Shown here piece by piece: positions 34,326 to 46,424 of a DNA stretch of 64,000 bases. The DNA is from Mantis religiosa (Eukaryota > Arthropoda > Insecta > Mantodea > Mantidae): NCBI GenBank assembly GCA_030765055.1, contig CM060947.1, forward strand, positions 259,835,637-259,899,636. Reading direction: 5' to 3'. The notes under the pieces were generated by a model. That model saw only the letters and a program-made list of their open reading frames with translations, had not been told where the DNA came from and ran no database searches. The first letter of the stretch is position 1; the number at the start of each line of letters is the position of its first letter. The translations under genes were made by a program, and so were the position numbers.

Positions 34326-35630
34326 ACGAGAGTTGTTCATTAAGGAATGATCACAACTTCTTTTGACAACGTACCTTTACTCATCCACAAAATTTTGACG
34401 GTCCATCGCAAAATAGCTTCCTCTGAGTGCTATACACTTGTCTCAGCATTTCTGCCAGACTTCAAAGACATGCTCCATAAATGTTTGTGACATCCTTCAA
34501 AATCGCCTCCACAGCCTTCACCACTGCTCCTGATAATGGATAATGCCTCCCACGAAGGCGTTTATTCAAGTTAGGGAATAGAAAAACGTCACATGGGGCT
34601 AAATCCGGACTATAGTGCGGGTGAGGGATGCACTTCACGCTGATTTCTGCAAGATATTCAGAAACATTGGCATTATGCGGCTGCGCATTTTCGTGGTGCA
34701 GCATCCAGCCTGCTTCATGGAATTGTTAACTTTTGCGCCCTATATGGAATTGCACTGTTTCGAGGGCATCACTGTAGTATTGTCCAGTTACAGATATGTG
34801 TGCAGGTACATCATGCTGAATGAATATTAAAGAATGAGATGCCCATAACTTTCCCAGCAGAAGCAACCACTTTTGCTTTTTGGGGGGGCTGGTGATGAAG
34901 GAGATTTCCGCACTGAGCTTTGCTGTTTGCTCTCAGGATAAAAATGATGTAGCCAAGTTTCATTAGCAGTGATTACGTTTGAAAGAAACTCCGGATCACC
35001 CTCTAAAATCAACTTTAACTGCATGTAGACCTGCATGCGAATGTCCTTTTGTTCGGGAATCAACAGTCTCGGAACCCATCGCGCACAAACACGTCTCATG
35101 TGTAATGTTTCTGTCACCAACGTGTGTGTGGCCACCAATGAAATGCTCAGTATTTCAGAAAGTGATCTTAGGGTATTTCGTCGGTGTTCTCTCACAATGA
35201 CAGCAGCAGTGTTGATGTTTTCTTCCGTAAGAGCAGTAACTAGAGAACCACGTCTAACTTCCTTTGAAATTGATTGTCTCTCCTCTTTAAACATTTTAAA
35301 CCACCTTCGAGCTGTGCTGTAGTGAAGAACAGACTCTCCATAGGTCTCCTGTAAGATTGTGTAGGCCCAAACTGAAGATTTGTTGAGACGAAAGCAGAAT
35401 TTCAAAGCTGCATATTGTTCCTCGTTTGTTGTCTCCATTGCAGCGGTGGCCGATACTGAACATGTGTGAACTTGCCTGGTTCTCACAGGCGGGAACCATA
35501 AGTACCAACAATGAAACTAATGCGGCGTGTTTGTTTCACATTAAGCTAACAGAATATAATAAGATTAAATTTTAGTGCGAAAAGATATGACCGTAAAAAA
35601 CTTATGATCATTTTTTATTGAACAGCACTC
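34326..35630 (-). mobile_element. Mariner A3, best preserved copy of family A
   Basis: 1,305 bp with TA on both sides (34,324-34,325 and 35,631-35,632). The inverted ends are versions of GAGTGCTGTTCAATAAA and AATGATCA. It retains both ends and nearly all of the coding region. Confidence 0.9.
34462..35438 (-). pseudogene. Mariner A3 transposase with altered catalytic residues
   Basis: From the ATG at 35,438 a reverse frame of 203 codons runs to 34,827: helix-turn-helix (NEEQYAALKFCFRLNKSS), ARRWFKMFKEERQS, SEILSISLVATHTLV (second helix-turn-helix), CARWVPRLL, then ITANETWLHHFYPESK, where the first catalytic Asp is Asn. After a gap and frame change it resumes at 34,704 with MLHHENAQPHNANV (second Asp replaced by Glu) and YSPDLAPCDVFLFP (third Asp kept), ending at 34,462. 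The earlier GTG at 35,486 is not the start. Two changed catalytic residues indicate a dead enzyme. Confidence 0.88.
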
Positions 35631-35944
35631 TTATTTTGGCGTACTGCAAAAGAACCAGGTAAGTCATATTTCTGACAACAGAGACAGTGCGATAGCCACG
35701 TATCCCACCATTAGCTCTTCGTTGTGGTTCAGCGGCAGCCATTCCTACATGGAATGTGATAAAAATATTTGTCTTTGGAATTTGAAACAGAGAATGGAAA
35801 CTCCCAGAGGAGTTCGTAAATATGATTATAAATTCAAGAATTAAACTACTCCTTTTACTGTTGTGAATGTCTGTCAGGGAATGATCTATGACTGGAACTG
35901 TGTGATGAAATGTCCATTTAAGACCCAGCCCACCTCATTCTACC
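35631..35944. other. Unassigned sequence
   Basis: Short stretch between mariner A3 and satellite D. No recognisable feature. Confidence 0.4.
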
Positions 35945-38900
35945 ACCCACGTCTGTGGAACTGGAGATCTACCTATAATGGAGACATGGTATCCAGTATT
36001 ATAAGAAAGCCTGAGAAAGATGCTTCAACACAGAGACTACCCACGTCTGTGGAACTAGAGAGCTACCTATAATGGATGCATGGTATCCAGTATTATAAGA
36101 AAGCCTGAGAAAGATGCTTCAACACAGAGACTACCCACGTCTGTGGAACTAGAGAGCTACCTATAATGGATGCATGGTATCCAGTATTATAAGAAAGCCT
36201 GAGAAAGATGCTTCAACACAGAGACTACCCACGTCTGTTGAACTGGAGAGCTACCTATAATGGAGGCATTGTATCCAGTATTATAAGAAAGCCTGAGAAA
36301 GGTGCTTCAAAACAGAGACTACCCACGTCTGTGGAACTAGAGTGAGTGAGTGAGTATGTGGGGTTTTAGGGCCCGTCGACAGCAAGGTCATTTGGGCCCG
36401 GTGGAACTAGAGAACTACCTATAATGGAGACATGGTATCCAGTATTATAAGAAAGCCTGAGAAAGATGCTTCAACACAGAGACTACCCACGTCTGTGGAA
36501 CTAGAGAGCTACCTATAATGGATGCATGGTATCCAGTATTATAAGAAAGCCGGAGAAAGATGCTTCAACACAGAGACTACCCACGTCTGTGGAACTAGAG
36601 AGCTACCTATAATGGAGGCATGGTATCCAGTATTATAAGAAAGCCTGAGAAAGGTGCTTCAACACAGAGACTACCCACCTCTGTGGAACTAGAGAACTAC
36701 CTATAATGGAGGCATGGTATCCAGTATTATAAGAAAGCCTGAGAAAGGTGCTTCAACACAGAGACTACCCACCTCTGTGGAACTAGAGAACTACCTATAA
36801 TGGAGGCATGGTATCCAGTATTATAAGAAAGCCTGAGAAAGGTGCTTCAACACAGAGACTACCCACGTCTGTGGAACTAGAGAACTACCTATAATGGAGG
36901 CATGGTATCCAGTATTATAAGAAAGCCTGAGAAAGGTGCTTCAACACAGAGACTACCCACCTCTGTGGAACTAGAGAACTACCTATAATGGAGGCATGCT
37001 ATCCAGTATTATAAGAAAGCCTGAGAAAGGTGCTCCAACACAGAGACTACCCACGTCTGTGGAACTAGAGAACTACCTATAATGGAAGGCATGGTATCCA
37101 GTATTATAAGAAAGCCTGAGAAAGATGCTTCAACACAGAGACTACCCACGTCTGTTGAACTAGAGAGCTACCTATAATGGAGGCATGGTATCCAGTATTA
37201 TAAGAAAGCCTGAGAAAGATGCTTCAACACAGAGACTACCCACGTCTGTGGAACTAGAGAGCTACCTATAATGGATGCATGGTATCCAGTATTATAAGAA
37301 AGCCTGAGAAAGATGCTTCAACACAGAGACTACCCACGTCTGTTGAACTGGAGAGCTACCTATAATGGAGGCATGCTATCCAGTATTATAAGAAAGCCTG
37401 AGAGAGGTGCTTCAAAACAGAGACTACCCACGTCTGTGGAACTAGAGTGAGTGAGTGAGTATGTGGGGTTTTAGGATCCGTCGACAGCAAGGTCATTTGG
37501 GCCCGGTGGAACTAGAGAACTACCTATAATGGAGACATGGTATCCAGTATTATAAGAAAGCCTGAGAAAGATGCTTCAACACAGAGACTACCCACGTCTG
37601 TGGAACTAGAGAGCTACCTATAATGGATGCATGGTATCCAGTATTATAAGAAAGCCTGAGAAAGATGCTTCAACACAGAGACTACCCACGTCTGTGGAAC
37701 TAGAGAGCTACCTATAATGGAGGCATGGTATCCAGTATTATGAGAAAGCCTGAGAAAGGTGCTTCAACACAGAGACTACCCACCTCTGTGGAACTAGAGA
37801 ACTACCTATAATGGAGGCATGGTATCCAGTATTATAAGAAAGCCTGAGAAAGGTGCTTCAACACAGAGACTACCCACGTCTGTGGAACTAGAGAACTACC
37901 TATAATGGAGGCATGGTATCCAGTATTATAAGAAAGCCTATGAAAGGTGCTTCAACACAGAGACTACCCACCTCTGTGGAACTAGAGAGCTACCTATAAT
38001 GGAGGCATGCTATCCAGTATTATAAGAAAGCCTGAGAAAGGTGCTCCAACACAGAGACTACCCACGTCTGTGGAACTAGAGAACTACCTATAATGGAAGG
38101 CATGGTATCCAGTATTATAAGAAAGCCTGAGAAAAATGCTTCAACACAGAGACTACCCACGTCTGTTGAACTAGAGAGCTACCTATAATGGAGGCATGGT
38201 ATCCAGTATTATAAGAAAGCCTGAGAAAGATGCTTCAACACAGAGACTACCCACGTCTGTGGAACTAGAGAGCTACCTATAATGGATGCATGGTATCCAG
38301 TATTATAAGAAAGCCTGAGAAAGATGCTTCAACACAGAGACTACCCACGTCTGTTGAACTGGAGAGCTACCTATAATGGAGGCATGCTATCCAGTATTAT
38401 AAGAAAGCCTGAGAAAGGTGCTTCAAAACAGAGACTACCCACGTCTGTGGAACTAGAGTGAGTGAGTGAGTATGTGGGGTTTTAGGGCCCGTCGACAGCA
38501 AGGTCATTTGGGCCCGGTGGAACTAGAGAACTACCTATAATGGAGACATGGTATCCAGTATTATAAGAAAGCCTGAGAAAGATGCTTCAACACAGAGACT
38601 ACCCACGTCTGTGGAACAAGAGAGCTACCTATAATGGATGCATGGTATCCAGTATTATAAGAAAGCCTGAGAAAGATGCTTCAACACAGAGACTACCCAC
38701 GTCTGTGGAACTAGAGAGCTACCTATAATGGAGGCATGGTATCCAGTATTATAAGAAAGCCTGAGAAAGGTGCTTCAACACAGAGACTACCCACCTCTGT
38801 GGAACTAGAGAACTACCTATAATGGAGGCATGGTATCCAGTATTATAAGAAAGCCTGAGAAAGGTGCTTCAACACAGAGACTACACACATCTGTGGAACT

Positions 38901-39540
38901 GGTGAGCTACCTATAATGGAGGCATGGTATCCAGTATTATAAGAAAGCCTGAGAAAGGTGCTTCAACACAGAGACTACCCACCTCTGTGGAACTAGAGAA
39001 CTACCTATAATGGAGGCATGGTATCCAGTATTATAAGAAAGCCTGAGAAAGGTGCTTCAACACAGAGACTACCCACCTCTGTGGAACTAGAGAACTACCT
39101 ATAATGGAGGCATGCTATCCAGTATTATAAGAAAGCCTGAGAAAGGTGCTCCAACACAGAGACTACCCACGTCTGTGGAACTAGAGAACTACCTATAATG
39201 GAAGGCATGGTATCCAGTATTATAAGAAAGCCTGAGAAAGATGCTTCAACACAGAGACTACCCACGTCTGTTGAACTAGAGAGCTACCTATAATGGAGGC
39301 ATGGTATCCAGTATTATAAGAAAGTCTGAGAAAGATGCTTCAACACAGAGACTACCCACCTCTGTTAAACTAGAGAGCTACCTATAATGGAGGCATGGTA
39401 TCCAGTATTATAAGAAAGCCTGAGAAAGATGCTTCAACACAGAGACTACCCACGTCTGTTGAACTGGAGAGCTACCTATAATGGAGACATTGTATCCAGT
39501 ATTATAAGAAAGCCTGAGAAAGATGCTTCAACACAGAGAC
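35945..39540 (+). repeat. Satellite D array, 94-bp unit with higher-order repeats
   Basis: About 38 monomers of CTACCTATAATGGAGGCATG, GTATCCAGTATTATAAGAAA, GCCTGAGAAAGATGCTTCAA and CACAGAGACTACCCACGTCT. A 70-bp insert (GTGAGTGAGTGAGTATGTGG ... GGTCATTTGGGCCCGG) occurs three times, at 36,341, 37,446 and 38,457. The first spacing is 1,105 bp and the second 1,011 bp, exactly one 94-bp monomer less. Diagnostic monomers (ATGGAAGGCATGG, a 95-bp unit; GCTCCAACAC; GAACTGGAGAGC) recur in the same order in each block. Confidence 0.96.
36341..36410 (+). repeat. 70-bp insert that punctuates satellite D (first of three)
   Basis: GTGAGTGAGTGAGTATGTGG then GGTTTTAGGGCCCGTCGACA and GCAAGGTCATTTGGGCCC, followed by a repeat of the monomer words GGAACTAGAG. 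Near-identical copies lie at 37,446-37,515 and 38,457-38,526. It looks like the end of some other dispersed element captured into one monomer before the array amplified. Confidence 0.9.
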
Positions 39541-39944
39541 CAGAAGAACTTGAGTTGTCTTCTTTGGCTTATTCACACAATTGTAGTAAAAACGTTACCC
39601 TAACCTTAAACTTTTCTGATAACACTGCTTATATTATATATTATATATTATATATATATATATATATCCGTAACACATTTCTACATTTTCCTCAGACCCT
39701 CTACACATATCGAAGGCTAATAACAGGATATAATGAGCCTCATGAAGTTCTGTGGTGAACCAGCAGTGAACCTTTTCCAGGAATTGGAACATGTGCAAAT
39801 AATCTCACATAATCATAATCATAATGATAATAATCATAATAATCATAATGATGATGATGATAATGGTAATAATAATGTAACAACTTTGTAACAATATTAC
39901 AAAAATGATAGAAACACAATTTTTGTAATTACAAACAAATTCTC
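39541..39944. repeat. AT-rich spacer with simple repeats
   Basis: A (TA)n tract at about 39,636-39,668 and a degenerate ATAATC/ATG run at about 39,815-39,880. No recognisable coding sequence. Confidence 0.75.
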
Positions 39945-40290
39945 TGGCCAGATAAACTAAGAGCTGAAGTTTCATATATTTTGTCAGAGCACAGAGCCAA
40001 AATCTAATTTTTTATAAGCTGTGACCAATTGTTTAATTGAAGCAGTCAGCATTAATATTACAACACCCAAGATGTAAGTTAAACTTATTATTATTAATAC
40101 CCGATAAGTTTCCTGTCTGTCCTACCCGCACACATCTAGCTATTCATTCCCCTTGGACAGTAGCAATCAGACCAGTGACGTCACACGCTGGCCTGCTTTT
40201 CGTTCGGGAGCATATTTGGCGATGAGAGCTGGCGGAGCTGACGTCACACCGCCACTACCTGTCTTCTCCCTGACTTAATATTTGCAACAT
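39945..40290 (+). repeat. Dispersed repeat R2, copy 1
   Basis: Shares about 340 bp with 48,050-48,405 in the opposite orientation: GTTTCATATATTTT, GTGACCAATTGT, GCAGTCAGCATTAATATTAC, CAAGATGTAAGTT, GACGTCACACGCT, TTCGTTCGGG-GCATATTTG and GAGCTGACGTCACACCGCCA. No coding sequence. Two TGACGTCA-type motifs are conserved in both copies. Family unknown. Confidence 0.85.
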
Positions 40291-40907
40291 ATATTTAAAT
40301 AAATGCTATTTGTTCTAAAACAACGTGAAATTTGTTTATAACTTTCTATTGTTTTACGAGTTGTTTGGCGTGCAGTTTTTTGGTCTGTTTCATTTCGAAA
40401 GAGTGGCATCTAGTGTCACAAATTAGAACTAGTACAGCCAATTCCAGAACATGTAATAAAGGACTTATTTGAAGAAGGATTAGAACCGCTCTCTTTTCGA
40501 TTTATAATGAAGCTAAAATCCGTTGTACAAACAACAGTTGTTTCGAAGCCTTTTGATATCATGAGTAAACAGCGCGAAATAATCACGAGCGTGTTTCATT
40601 CATGCTCTTCGCGTGCGGCACGTGCGTGTCACCCGACTTTATCTCTGGAACATAATAAGGTTTAAAATTAGTCGACCACGTTAAACTGTTTACTCAGATA
40701 ATGACGTAGGAATCCTTCTTTTGTCCACAAACCAGAAGTTTTCGAGTGGGCGCAGGAAAAGTAACAGCAGGCTTTGATGTGAAGCTTCCTGCCGAAAAGT
40801 GAGGAACGGTTTAAACATCGTCATTTGTCTTTCATTTTTAGTTTACGTTCCAATCAAATATACATCGTCTCCATGCATCAAAATGCTTCTAATTTTGACT
40901 CACTGTG
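40291..40907. other. Unassigned sequence
   Basis: AT-rich; no recognised gene or repeat. Confidence 0.4.
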
Positions 40908-40911
40908 TTAA

Positions 40912-42149
40912 GGGTATGTATGACTGAAATTTTCAAATTCTGAACTAATAATGCTAGCTTTTTCAAATTTACACCATAGGTGTAGTATAATGTAAACATG
41001 TTACAACCTAAATTTCAACCATTTTTCTCCAGCAGTTTAGAAATTATGATAAATTTTGTATGTTTTTTGTTACGTCACTAAAAAAGTCCCTTGCGACAAA
41101 ATATTTTGAATTTTGGTCTAACATTTTAACCCTATGTTCATAATACACATACTTTTTGAAATTGCTCTGGGTTTTTCTGTGTCTCCTTTAGTTTAGGTCA
41201 CAAAAAAATTTTAATTTACAAATATTCTTTTTTTTGTCTAAAAAACTGTAAGTTTTGTGTTTGAAAATTAAAAATATATGCTTATATACATTTCACAATA
41301 AAACCTAGGGCAATTTCCATTCCTCATGATATTCTGAACCTGTGTAGGAAATTTCATGAATGTAGTACAAAAACTGCATCGCAAGGAGCATTTTACAGGA
41401 AGAAAAATGCTGAAAATATGAACATTGAGAAAACAGCGATTAAAGATTTGATTGCATAACTCACATTAAAATCCACCAGGCTGATATGTTGGACCCTCAG
41501 ATTTCTTTTTCCTCTCCTCTGTTGCTGCTTTTTCCACCTTTTTCTTCTTTAGATGTTGCTTTTCTTCTGCACAATTTCGCTTCTTGCTTTGCAGGATACG
41601 AGTCTGATCTCGCTGCACTGAAGTTTTCCTTGCTGAGTCTACTACACTTTCACCTCTGATATTTCGCTGCAGCTCCAATGACTTAAGACTACCCATGTTA
41701 AACTCACTGATGCTTTTAATAACAGCAAGGTCCAATTTTTGTTTTGATATGAAAACTTCCTTTGGGAACTTATTCCATATGACATGATGCAAAGATTCAT
41801 TGGCATTCTGTGTTTTTCCTGTTTTGAACATCTCTAGTAATGTTGTAGAAGCCAGCCTCTGACATATTGGCAACAATTTAGGAACTGTTTTGTCTGAAAG
41901 CCTTATTTTTCTTTTCTTGAATTGAAAATTTAAGAACGGAAAACAGACAAAGAATGTGGATGTAGGCAAAAGAGGGCGTGACTCTGACAGAGTTTAAAGG
42001 CCACCGACATTTAAATAAGCATTTAAAAATGGCGTTCGGAGGCAAATTATGCATTTTTCACATTCGGGAATGTCTAAATTATTTTATAGAATTAAAATAA
42101 AAAAGTCGTTATTTTCACGATTTTCATGAAATTTCAGTCATACATACCC
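40912..42149 (-). mobile_element. Kolobok-like DNA transposon remnant with TTAA target site
   Basis: TTAA lies at 40,908-40,911 and 42,150-42,153, directly flanking inverted ends GGGTATGTATGACTGAAAT and their inverse. TTAA duplications are known for piggyBac and Kolobok; the ends and the protein remnant suit Kolobok better than piggyBac. The element is about 1.24 kb with only the C-terminal part of a transposase, so it is a deletion derivative. Confidence 0.78.
41466..41969 (-). pseudogene. Transposase C-terminal remnant of the TTAA element
   Basis: A reverse frame of about 165 codons with no genuine start (it opens at TTG). It contains GKTQNANESLHHVIWNKFPK, LAVIKSISEFNMGSLKSLEL and a Lys/Glu-rich tail ending YQPGGF. 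The KTQN-NES...W--PK pattern is familiar from C-termini of a large group of animal transposases in the Kolobok/Mutator-like range. The catalytic domain is absent. Family assignment rests on this pattern plus the TTAA flanks. Confidence 0.68.
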
Positions 42150-42330
42150 TTAAGCAGAGAACGTAGTGTATTATAGGCAAGGGTGTGATACAGAGAGTTC
42201 ATTGGAAGTATTCATATTCATATTTATTGCAACTTAATACAGTGTTTGAACACAATTAAGCCACGTCATTTGTAATACATACTCTCTCTTAAAAGTAAAC
42301 GATTATAAATATCGAAAAAATTGTCAATCA

Positions 42331-42446
<116 letters not shown>

Positions 42447-42486
42447 CACACACACATACACACAAACTTATAGACACAAAACATAA

Positions 42487-43149
42487 TCATTCAAATTCAT
42501 CGAAGTTGTCATCAAAATATTCATCGATACTGTAGTAGGCTCTGCTTATCAAGAATTTAGTCAGTTTAGATTTAAACTTAACAGCTGACACAGTATTTGT
42601 TAGGCTTTCCGGAAGCTTACTAAGTAGTTTTGGACCAAAGTATTGGGGCTTATGTTCAAAAAGTTTTAGCCTGTGATCTTTAACTATATAGTTATGTTTT
42701 CCCCTTGTTTCATGTGTGTGCACATCGGAATGTGTGGAGGTTACATTCCTGTTATGTACAAAAATTATTGTTCGCAGAATAAATATGCAGAGAAGACTAA
42801 GTATGTTTAATTTTTTAAAATACGGCCTGCATGAACTGATACGCATTAATTTTGCCAGGTATCTGACAGCTACTTTCTGTAGCAGAAAATTTTTTTTAAA
42901 GTTTAATTTGGAAGTACGAGAGTCGGCTAATACATCCAGGACATAAAAATAATCTTTATTTCTCCACATAATCTCCAGAAATGTGCAACGGGAATATATT
43001 TGTTCTCCACTCCCAGCAGATAGGAAGCACGCCAACTTTTTGGAAGATCCAGGTTGAGCTTTGATTAAATAAGAGTCATGAGATCTTTTCTCAGGTGTGG
43101 ATGTGGATTTTTGGTGACAGAAATAAAATTTATATGACTCCGATTTCAT
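42487..43149 (-). pseudogene. Non-LTR retrotransposon ORF2 C-terminus
   Basis: A reverse frame of 220 codons from a true ATG. The C-terminal half resembles the end of LINE reverse transcriptases: FLLQKVAVRYLAKLMRISSC, KKLNILSLLCIFILRTIIFV, HTHETRGKHNY, LFEHKPQYFGPKLLSKLPES and KFLISRAYYSIDEY. The first 80 residues do not match that region and may be unrelated or rearranged. The upstream palm domain is missing, so it is a 5'-truncated copy. Clade uncertain. Confidence 0.72.
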
Positions 43150-44054
43150 AATATATTATTTAATTATATAATATGAACTACAATTCACTCGTTTCTATTA
43201 CAAATATCGAATAACACTTCTTGAATGTTATTAACTTTCCTTTACAATTACATTCCCCGCAACATCTTTCATCGTTGTGAAACATGACTGAAGATTATAA
43301 CACTTTTCTTAAGATTATTGATTTTCTTGTCACTATAGTTACTTCCACTTTATTTTGTGATTGGCCGATCCACTGGCATGTCACCACATCACGTCACACC
43401 ACGTCACACCACTACTACTTCGGCCAATCACACTACTACATACATTTTTATATATTTAAATTATTAAATACATTTACATAACCAGCTTTTATAAATTTAC
43501 AAATCCTTCATACCTCAAACACAGCCAGAAAGTACTGTTACAAAGGCTAATACATTTGTCAAATCGGTCATATTTTTCATATGAGCTCTACATATATCTA
43601 GTGAAATATAAAATTTTTGGTTGGAATGCAACGTTCTCTTCTTCCCCTATGTAGGATAATATTGGATAAAATCGTGGAGTCGTCACTGCGACTAAGGTAG
43701 ATGGAAAATTGTAATGGACATAAAGTAGGACTAAGCACGGCTATTCTATCGCTACTAGCCAATTCGGTGAGTGTGACGTTGTACAGTTAAGCACGCATAC
43801 TGCCCCACAGAATTAATTTTGTTTTCCCCATGTTACAGAGCTATTCTTTCTGAGGATTACTTGTTTGTGGCACTACTGCTTTCGGATATATGGAAAGATA
43901 AGACGCCTGACTGGAAATAAAAGAATCATTAACTGTCAGTGATGAAAAGCACACATGTACTATGCTGCAGTTGCATTTTGTACCTTACATTCAGTAAAGT
44001 GGTGATCTTTTAAGAGTGTACACTTGCTTTTCAAAGTTAGTAAATATATCGCTT
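43150..44054. other. Unassigned sequence with an inverted CCAAT pair
   Basis: No gene recognised. GTGATTGGCCGA at about 43,357-43,368 and TCGGCCAATCAC at about 43,419-43,430 form a 12-bp inverted repeat around ACGTCACACC repeats. The pair could be two opposed CCAAT boxes or the ends of a tiny palindrome. Confidence 0.4.
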
Positions 44055-44613
44055 AGCAAGCATAGTATTGGTGCGTCTAGTAGTAACTGCAAAACTCGTA
44101 AGATTTTACATAAGCAGGCTAGACATACTCTTGTTAATGTGTATTTCTTTTTCAAACAGATGACGAAAGACATTTTCGAATGTAAAAATTTCACTCAGAG
44201 CCCAGAATTAATGATACAAGTTTGTGACGTGAGGGCTCATACTATGACGAAAATTGTTAAAGAAGGCAAACAGTTTAGCAAATTAGGAGAACTTTCCATA
44301 TTTAGATCTCAAAAGAAACATCGTGCAGCTCAAGAAGTGCTACCAACTTAAACAATTTTCAAACGTATGTTTTACGTAGAAGAGTTTATGATTTATACAA
44401 GGGTGAATATTCTACTGCCAAAAGGCTGACCAATTTAATGAGGGGAAAAATAGAATATACGGATTCTGTATCTTCTATGCATAATATTCTGAAATCTCTT
44501 GGGCTCAAATATAGGAGAACAAATGATAGTCGCGAATTACTGCTTGAAATAAGCGATATTGCTGCTGCAAAACTAAAATTTATGTATACAGTACACAACT
44601 TTAGTGCTTCATA
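44055..44613 (+). pseudogene. N-terminal fragment of a Tc1-like DDE transposase
   Basis: In two frames: CKTRKILHKQARHTLVNVYF, FFKQMTKDIF, TMTKIVKEGKQFS and RSQKKHRA, then after a shift near 44,350 LRRRVYDLYKGEYSTAKRLT, DSVSSMHNILKSLGLKYRR and ELLLEISDIAAAKLKF. This order (two helix-turn-helix regions, then ILK-LG--YRR) is seen in many insect transposase-like proteins before the DDE domain. The catalytic domain is absent. It could also be a domesticated derivative that has decayed. Confidence 0.58.
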
Positions 44614-46424
44614 AATACACATTCATATTTTCCGTATAATTAAGTATTTTAATGAAACAAACATTGGTTTAAAGTACATTACGGACAGTATACAAATATG
44701 ACATCATTAAAACAGAGACTATATTGTAACTAAATGGCTTCTGGGTGCACACAATTCCACGTTGTGACGCAAATTTGATGCAAATAATTTAATGGCGAGC
44801 AAATAAGTCGGCGAGCAATGAGGTTTCTCTCAGGGTATGCGTGGATGGGTGTGAGAAGGAGATTTTAATAACACTGGAATGCCCGTTTCCAACTTATTTA
44901 TTTACTGCTTCTTCTTTTAAAACATCGAAATGAAAGTTGCCGACCAAGGGTTACCAATCTCTGTTTAGAGTTACTGACGGCAGAGTGTTTATTGCTCGAT
45001 AAACTTGATTCGTTCCTCACGTATATATGAACCGAAAAATATCAAACACAGAACAGGTTGACCGCCCTAATAGGCTTCACGCCTGAGACTCTTCTAATCG
45101 GCCTGACGCCGAAGACTCCTCTAATGGCTTCCTAGCCACGAACTGTCCACATCGGCTCCTCGCCGAAGACTGTTTGAATGACCACAGCTGCGCGTGGTGT
45201 ATCACTTTCACTCTCAAAACTCCTTTTCAACAAAGTCCCTTTGTAGCTGTTTTGTCGCCATTGTAAGTGATCCAAAGAATTCCCTATTCATACAAGTCAA
45301 GTGAGCCCCTTTTAGAAAACTGCTAAGGATACTGTTTCTCACATTGCTTTTGTTATAACAACTTTCCCCACAACTGCTGGCCTTGCCCTTGTCGTAACAG
45401 AGAACCAACATTCCTTTGACATCCATCATGATTCTTTACTTCTGGCAAACCTTAATTTCTGTATCAATATTCACACATCGTCGAAATGTCACTAATTTGT
45501 TTCACTGTAGCAAACACCTTCTTTCGTAGAATGCAACTAATATGAATCATTTTGTTTGTGTGCATATGAACGATAGCTATGTAAGCGAACTGTTCTCCAG
45601 TTCAACGTTTTAAGGTTCAGATTATGAGATAATCATTGTATATGTTCTCACACACATGCTGAAATATTATGCGAATTTCTCTGTCAGCATCTGTATCACT
45701 GTACATCTCAGCATCTGTATACTTGCTAGGTGAGACAAAGACAGATATATCTTCCATCTCTGTCGCCCGCTAGCCTTGGAACTGGCAACACCAAGACAGT
45801 ACGATAACTGTATTGGATCAACCCAAGTTTTTCTTATGTTGTAGCTACTTGGTGTGTTGTACCTATGCCACCAAGTGAAACATCCTTGGGAAACCGCCTA
45901 GGCCATCTCGCTTTCCTTCCCATGCGTAACTGATACTCAAAAAACATATTTCGTAGGATCATTTTACAGAAGAAATACATAGTCAAGCAATAATTAATAG
46001 AGAAAATCATTTTAATATACATAAAATTGCAACGAAATTCCGAGCTCACTTGTCACAAGGGAATTTTGAGGTTACGTTCCTCCTAAACCACTCTAGCACC
46101 CACATACGACCTTTTTAGTGTCATTGCTACATTATGCAAACACAAACCGCATATAAAAATGGTCAAATAAAACAACAGTTATTTAAAAGCGACGCAATAC
46201 AAATTACAGGCTAAAGTCATTAATTAAAAGCAATTTAAGTGACGCTTTATCAACTGGTGCACACACAGTGTCCTCGTTTTAAACTGAATCTCTATCATCC
46301 ACCGCAACTCACCCAGCAGTACGAAACAATTGACTACTTGGTTACTAGGGAACCACTTCATTTTCACTACTGACGCTCTTCACAAGTAGGGGAACTCTGT
46401 AAAGAAATGTCACTAAGAGTATGG
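44614..46424. other. Unassigned sequence
   Basis: No recognised gene. Apart from the minisatellite at 45,067-45,178, I see no repeats or transposon motifs here. The last 100 bases lead into the 23-bp minisatellite. Confidence 0.4.
45067..45178 (+). repeat. Short minisatellite, about 4 units of 27-28 bp
   Basis: Diverged copies of CTAATCGGC-T-ACGCCGAAGACT (CTAATAGGCTTCACGCCTGA, CTAATCGGCCTGACGCCGAA, CTAATGGCTTCCTAGCCACG, CACATCGGCTCCTCGCCGAA). Each unit contains an inverted GGC...GCC pair and could form a small hairpin. Confidence 0.7.

Noticed and set aside
35945..39540. CRISPR-like regular array
   Set aside because: The whole 94-bp unit is conserved, with no unique spacers; it is a satellite in a eukaryotic genome. 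The same applies to satellites A, B and C.
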